Part shown: one piece after another, positions 48,301 through 64,000 of the stretch
Layout of the letters: the number at the start of each line of letters is the position of its first letter
Numbering within the stretch: position 1 is the first letter of the stretch
From: Antedon bifida
Lineage: Eukaryota > Echinodermata > Crinoidea > Comatulida > Antedonidae
Length of the DNA: 64,000 nucleotides
Assembly (NCBI GenBank): GCA_963402885.1
Contig: OY727099.1
Coordinates: 26,989,001-27,053,000 of the forward strand
Reading direction: 5' to 3'
Notes under the pieces: model-generated
Told to the model about the DNA's origin: nothing
What the model saw: the letters and a program-made list of their open reading frames with translations, nothing else
Database searches by the model: none
Position numbers and translations under genes: made by a program

Positions 48301-51125
48301 ACGTCTATAAGATGCTTATAACGCAATATATGCACATATATAGCAATAATATTGCATAATAACAGTATTTTAAAAAGTGCGTATTTTGGCCATTTTTCGA
48401 AAAAATCCATGTACTATAGTACATGGAATTTTTCCAAAAATGGCCATATTTCGACCTTTTTATTTTTTGACATAAATGGTTACTGTACGTCTATAAGATG
48501 CTTATAACGCAATATATGCACATATATAGCAATAATATTGCATAATAACAGTATTTTAAAAAGTGCGTATTTTGGCCATTTTTCGAAAAAAATCCCTTAC
48601 TATAGTACAGGGATTTTTCCAAAAATGGCCATATTTCGACCTTTTTATTTTTTGACATAAATGGTTACTATACGTCTATAAGATGCTTATAACGCAATAT
48701 ATGCACATATATAGCAATAATATTGCATAATAACAGTATTTTAAAAAGTGCGTATTTTGGCCATTTTTCGAAAAAAATCCCTTACTATATATAGTACAGG
48801 GATTTTTTCAAAAATGGCCATATTTCGACCTTTTTGTTTTTTGACATAAATGGTTACTATACGTCTATAAGATGCTTATAACGCAATATATGCACATATA
48901 TAGCAATAATATTGCATAATAACAGTATTTTAAAAAGTACGTATTTTGGCCATTTTTGGAAAAAATCCCTTACTATAGTACAGGGATTTTTTCCAAAAAT
49001 GGCCATATTTCGACCTTTTTATTTTTTGACATAAATGGTTACTATACGTCTATAATATGCTTATAACGCAATATATGCACATATATAGCAATAATATTGC
49101 ATAATAACAGTATTTTAAAAAGTGCGTATTTTGGCCATTTTAAAAAAAAATCCCTTACTATAGTACAAGGATTTTTTCCAAAAATGGCCATATTTCGACC
49201 TTTTTATTTTTTGACATAAATGGTTACTATACGTCTATAAGATGCTTATAACGCAATATATGCACATATATAGCAATAATATTGCATAATAACAGTATTT
49301 TAAAAAGTGCGTATTTTGGCCATTTTTCGAAAAAATCCATGTACTATAGTACATGGAATTTTTCCAAAAATGGCCATATTTCGACCTTTTTATTTTTTGA
49401 CATAAATGGTTACTGTACGTCTATAAGATGCTTATAACGCAATATATGCACATATATAGTAATATTATTGTATAATAACAGTATTTTAAAAAGTGCGTAT
49501 TTTGGCCATTTTTCGAAAAAATCCCTTAGTATAGTACAGGGATTTTTTTCCAAAAATGGCCATATTTTGACCTTTTTATTTTTTGACATAAATGGTTACT
49601 ATACGTCTATAAGATGCTTATAACGCAATATATGCACATATATAGCAATAATATTGCATAATAACAGTATTTTAAAAAGTGCGTATTTTGGCCATTTTTC
49701 GAAAAAATCCATGTACTATAGTACATGGAATTTTTCCAAAAATGGCCATATTTCGACCTTTTTATTTTTTGACATAAATGGTTACTGTACGTCTATAAGA
49801 TGCTTATAACGCAATATATGCACATATATAGCAATAATATTGCATAATAACAGTATTTTAAAAAGTGCGTATTTTGGCCATTTTTCGAAAAAAATCCCTT
49901 ACTATAGTACAGTGATTTTTCCAAAAATGGCCATATTTCGACCTTTTTATTTTTTGACATAAATGGTTACTATACGTCTATAAGATGCTTATAACGCAAT
50001 ATATGCACATATATAGCAATAATATTGCATAATAACAGTATTTTAAAAAGTGCGTATTTTGGCCATTTTTCGAAAAAAATCCCTTACTATATATAGTACA
50101 GGGATTTTTTCAAAAATGGCCATATTTCGACCTTTTTGTTTTTTGACATAAATGGTTACTATACGTCTATAAGATGCTTATAACGCAATATATGCACATA
50201 TATAGCAATAATATTGCATAATAACAGTATTTTAAAAAGTACGTATTTTGGCCATTTTTGGAAAAAATCCCTTACTATAGTACAGGGATTTTTTCAAAAA
50301 ATGGCCATATTTCGACCTTTTTATTTTTTGACATAAATGGTTACTATACGTCTATAATATGCTTATAACGCAATATATGCACATATATAGCAATAATATT
50401 GCATAATAACAGTATTTTAAAAAGTGCGTATTTTGGCCATTTTTAAAAAAAATCCCTTACTATAGTACAAGGATTTTTTCCAAAAATGGCCATATTTCGA
50501 CCTTTTTATTTTTTGACATAAATGGTTACTATACGTCTATAAGATGCTTATAACGCAATATATGCACATATATAGCAATAATATTGCATAATAACAGTAT
50601 TTTAAAAAGTGCGTATTTTGGCCATTTTTCGAAAAAATCCATGTACTATAGTACATGGAATTTTTCCAAAAATGGCCATATTTCGACCTTTTTATTTTTT
50701 GACATAAATGGTTACTGTACGTCTATAAGATGCTTATAACGCAATATATGCACATATATAGTAATATTATTGTATAATAACAGTATTTTAAAAAGTGCGT
50801 ATTTTGGCCATTTTTCGAAAAAATCCCTTAGTATAGTACAGGGATTTTTTTCCAAAAATGGCCATATTTTGACCTTTTTATTTTTTGACATAAATGGTTA
50901 CTATACGTCTATAAGATGCTTATAACGCAATATATGCACATATATAGCAATAATATTGCATAATAACTGTATTTTAAAAAGGGCGTATTTTGGCCATTTT
51001 TCGAAAAAATCCCTTACTATAATAGTACAGGGATTTTTTCAAAAAATGGCCATATTTCGACCTTTTTATTTTTTGACATAAATGGTTACTATACGTCTAT
51101 AAGATGCTTATAACGCAATATATGC
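39395..51125. repeat. 185-bp satellite array, about 63 monomers
   Basis: The period is 185 bp (GGTTACTATACGTC starts at 40324, 40509 and 40694). The monomer order is GGTTACTATACGTCTATAAG, ATGCTTATAACGC, ATATATGCACATATATAG, CAATAATATTGC, AACAGTATTTT, GTGCGTATTTTGGCC, then a long near-perfect palindrome (GGCCATTTTTCGAAAAAATC ... GATTTTTTCCAAAAATGGCC) centred on ACTATAGT, then CATATTTCGACC and TTTTTGACATAAAT. Monomers are highly similar, with a few recurrent variants. The array is intergenic, between the convergent ends of WASF and malic enzyme. Copy number is the array length divided by the period. Confidence 0.95.
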
Positions 51126-52080
51126 AACTATAGGCCTAGTATAGGGATTTTTTCAAAAAATGGCCATATTTCAACCTTTTTATTTTTTGATATAACTGGT
51201 TACTATAGCATGATTGACATGCGCAGAACCCATTATTCGACTCTGCGCATATCTAATATGCTATAGTAACCATTTATGTCAAAAAATTATTTTCGACCAT
51301 TTTATTTTTTGACATAACTGGTTACTATAGCATAAGTGACATGCGCAGAACCCATTATTCGACTCTGCGCATGTTTATTATGCGATAGTAACCATTTAGG
51401 TCTAAAAATAAAAGGATCGAAAATTGGCCATTTTTCGAAAATTTTCCTGTACAGGGATTTTTTCCAAAAATTTCCTTGTACAGAGATTTTTTCCAAAAAT
51501 GACCTATTTATTTTTCGCTATAACTGGTTACTATAGCATAATTAACATGCGCAGAACCCATTATTCGACTCTGCGCATGTCTATTATGCTATAGTAACCA
51601 TTTATGTCTAAAAATAATTTTCGACCATTTTATTTTTTTACATAACTGGTTACTACAGCATAACTGACATGCGCAGAACCCATTATTCGACTCTGCGCAT
51701 GTTTATTATGCGATAGTAACCATTTATGTCTAAAAATAAAACGGTCAATAATTGGCCATTTTTCAAAAATTTCCCTGTACTATAGTACAGGAATTTTTTC
51801 CGAAAATGGCCATATTTTGACCTTTTTATTTTTCGATATAACTGGTTACTATAGCATAATTGACATGCGCAGAACCCATTATTCGACTCTGCGCATGTTT
51901 ATTTTGCTATAGTAACCCTTTATGTCTAAAAATAACTTTCGACCATTTTATTTTTTTACATAACTGGTTACCATAGCATAATTGACATGCGCAGAACCCA
52001 TTATTCGACTCTGCGCATGTTTAATATGCTATAGTAACCATTCATGTCTAAAAATAATTTTCGACCATTTTATTTTTTGA
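51126..52080. repeat. Satellite right flank: array of inverted GGTTACTATAGCATAA hairpins
   Basis: About six copies of a hairpin of the form TGGTTACTATAGCATAA ... GACATGCGCAGAA ... TCTGCGCATG ... TTATGCTATAGTAACCA, at about 51190, 51319, 51527, 51645, 51845 and 51965. They are joined by pieces of the satellite monomer (TTTTCGACCATTTTATTTTT). Confidence 0.85.
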
Positions 52081-52540
52081 CATAGCATAATAAGATGATG
52101 ATAACACAATACATGCGCGTATATGGCACTATTTTCGCATAATTATTGAATTTTAAAAAGTGGCTATTTTGGCCATTTTTCGAAAAAAATTCCTGTACTA
52201 TTAGTACAGGGAAATTTTCGAAAAATGGCCAAATTTCGATCTTTTTATTTATCGATTTAACTGGTTACTATGGCTCTATAAGATGATGATATATGCGCAT
52301 ATATTGCACTATTTTCTCCTAATAATTGAATTTTAAAAAGTGGCTATTTTGGACATTTTTCGAAAAAAATCTGTACTATAGTACAGGGAAATTTTCGAAA
52401 AATGGCCAAATTTCGATCTTTTTATTTTTCGATTTAACTGGTTACTATGGCTCTATAAGATGATGATATATGCGCATATATTGCACTATTTTCGCCTAAT
52501 AATTGAATTTTAAAAAGTGGCTATTTTGGCCATTTTTCCA
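52081..52540. repeat. Right edge of satellite: divergent monomers matching the left edge
   Basis: Two to three monomers with GGTTACTATGGCTCTATAAG, GATGATGATATATGCGC, CACTATTTTC(G/T)CCTAATAAT and AAAAAGTGGCTATTTTGG, the same subtype as at 39108-39394. Confidence 0.85.
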
Positions 52541-53212
52541 CAAAAAAAATAGACAGTAGTTAACGAGTAAAAACATTTACTGTAGTATTTGTTTTTAGCG
52601 ATTATCTTCTTTAATAATTATTTTGTTAACAATTATTTTGTTACTATGTTTTAATGATCATCATTGTGTTCCAATAATTTGAATAGTTTTCTACTACTTT
52701 TTAAACTCATTCAAATTCTTGGTTAAATTCAGTACATTTTGTGAATGGGATTATGAATATCTTGTGCGGCGTAACGGTGCTATGCAATCTTTCGCTTTAT
52801 TGGTCTTAATTATGCCAAGTACAATGAATTCCTTTTAAACGGGCAAATAAAATGTCTTGAATCTTGACTCCCTAACCCCTCAGGACATTTGATTCTCGGT
52901 CCTGGCACCACCAATTATTAATATTGGTCTACTACTCACACTCAACTAGCTAAAAGGGAAAAATTTATTTTTACATAACTTTCCATAATAAACATACCAT
53001 TATAAAACAAGAATGTCAACATTGAATTTTGTAATTCATGAATAAAAATGTATGAATATTAAGGTCAAAAGATCAAAAGGTCAAAAGGACCAGAATACAA
53101 ATTTGATAATGTGTATATTGGTTATTTCTCTCAATTAAACCTTAAAACATAATGTTTACCGTATCTGCACTCTGATAATGAATGGATCATATATTGGTAC
53201 TTACAAACTTGT
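52541..53212. other. Intergenic DNA and malic enzyme 3' UTR
   Basis: AT-rich sequence between the satellite and the malic enzyme stop. A TTTATT (AATAAA on minus) near 52967 is a possible poly(A) signal. No gene is seen. Confidence 0.45.
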
Positions 53213-63836
<10,624 letters not shown>

Positions 63837-64000
63837 TATGAATTTATTTTATTCGATCTTTGTGAGTAGTTTTCTAGGCCGAAGATGTTGAAAATATAAC
63901 CGGCGAAAAACTCAACACACACGGCGAGATCAGCTGATATGCAAGTGATTACCGCAGGTTATATTGCTCAATTCGGATATTTGTAATACCGTATTTCAAA
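63837..64000 (-). promoter_or_regulatory. Malic enzyme upstream region
   Basis: 5' UTR and probable proximal promoter of malic enzyme, running off the window. It is somewhat richer in CpG (ACCGGCGAAAAAC, ACACGGCGAGATCAGCTGAT) than its surroundings. No start site can be assigned. Confidence 0.35.

Noticed and set aside
39395-51125. CRISPR array or protein-coding tandem repeat
   Set aside because: Units are contiguous 185-bp monomers without unique spacers, in an animal genome, with stops in all frames.
39108-52540. Calling the satellite a centromere
   Set aside because: Monomer length and dyads are suggestive, but sequence alone cannot show centromere function.

Overview
This window is animal nuclear DNA: AT-rich, intron-dense and full of interspersed repeats. 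It carries parts of five conserved protein-coding genes. Gene content is metazoan (a WAVE/WASF gene with a full WH2-central-acidic tail, MMS22L, CLYBL, HSCB, a cytosolic-type malic enzyme). Frequent TAGGCCTA words, abundant short palindromic transposons and short introns suggest a marine invertebrate, perhaps an echinoderm or another invertebrate deuterostome. That placement is an inference from repeat style, not from a marker gene.

Layout, left to right. 282-8624 (+) holds the last 27 coding exons of MMS22L, about 931 residues. 8933-14153 (-) holds complete CLYBL in six exons; its first intron carries a 3.2 kb foldback-type element. CLYBL is head-to-head with intronless HSCB (14271-15215, +) across a 117-bp gap. 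15.9-36.3 kb (+) is a complete WASF gene with long introns. 36.3-39.1 kb is its 3' UTR and intergenic DNA. 39.1-52.5 kb is a large satellite array with a 185-bp monomer. 53213-63836 (-) is complete malic enzyme in 12 exons, whose 6-kb first intron holds tandem rolling-circle-type elements.

The main observations are: (1) two homologous exons of WASF (22758-22911 and 29058-29214) with identical splice phases that cannot both be included without a frameshift and stop, a strong candidate for mutually exclusive splicing in the WAVE homology domain; (2) a palindrome-bearing satellite with a higher-order seven-monomer repeat and both edges made of one divergent subtype; (3) two tandem arrays of related elements with Helitron2/helentron-type ends (inverted repeat, then hairpin, then CTAG, inserted at TT) in introns of WASF and malic enzyme, together carrying 15 TGACGTCA sites; (4) a foldback element with arms of about 0.8 kb and a degenerate tRNA-Ala-like sequence inside; (5) a tripled exon end with its splice donor in MMS22L, and two GC-AG introns.

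The genes are not an operon. CLYBL and HSCB are both mitochondrial and share one promoter region. MMS22L (replication-fork repair), WASF (actin nucleation) and malic enzyme (NADPH/pyruvate) are functionally separate neighbours. All exon boundaries were placed by hand from reading frame, splice consensus and remembered family sequence, without transcripts or database searches.
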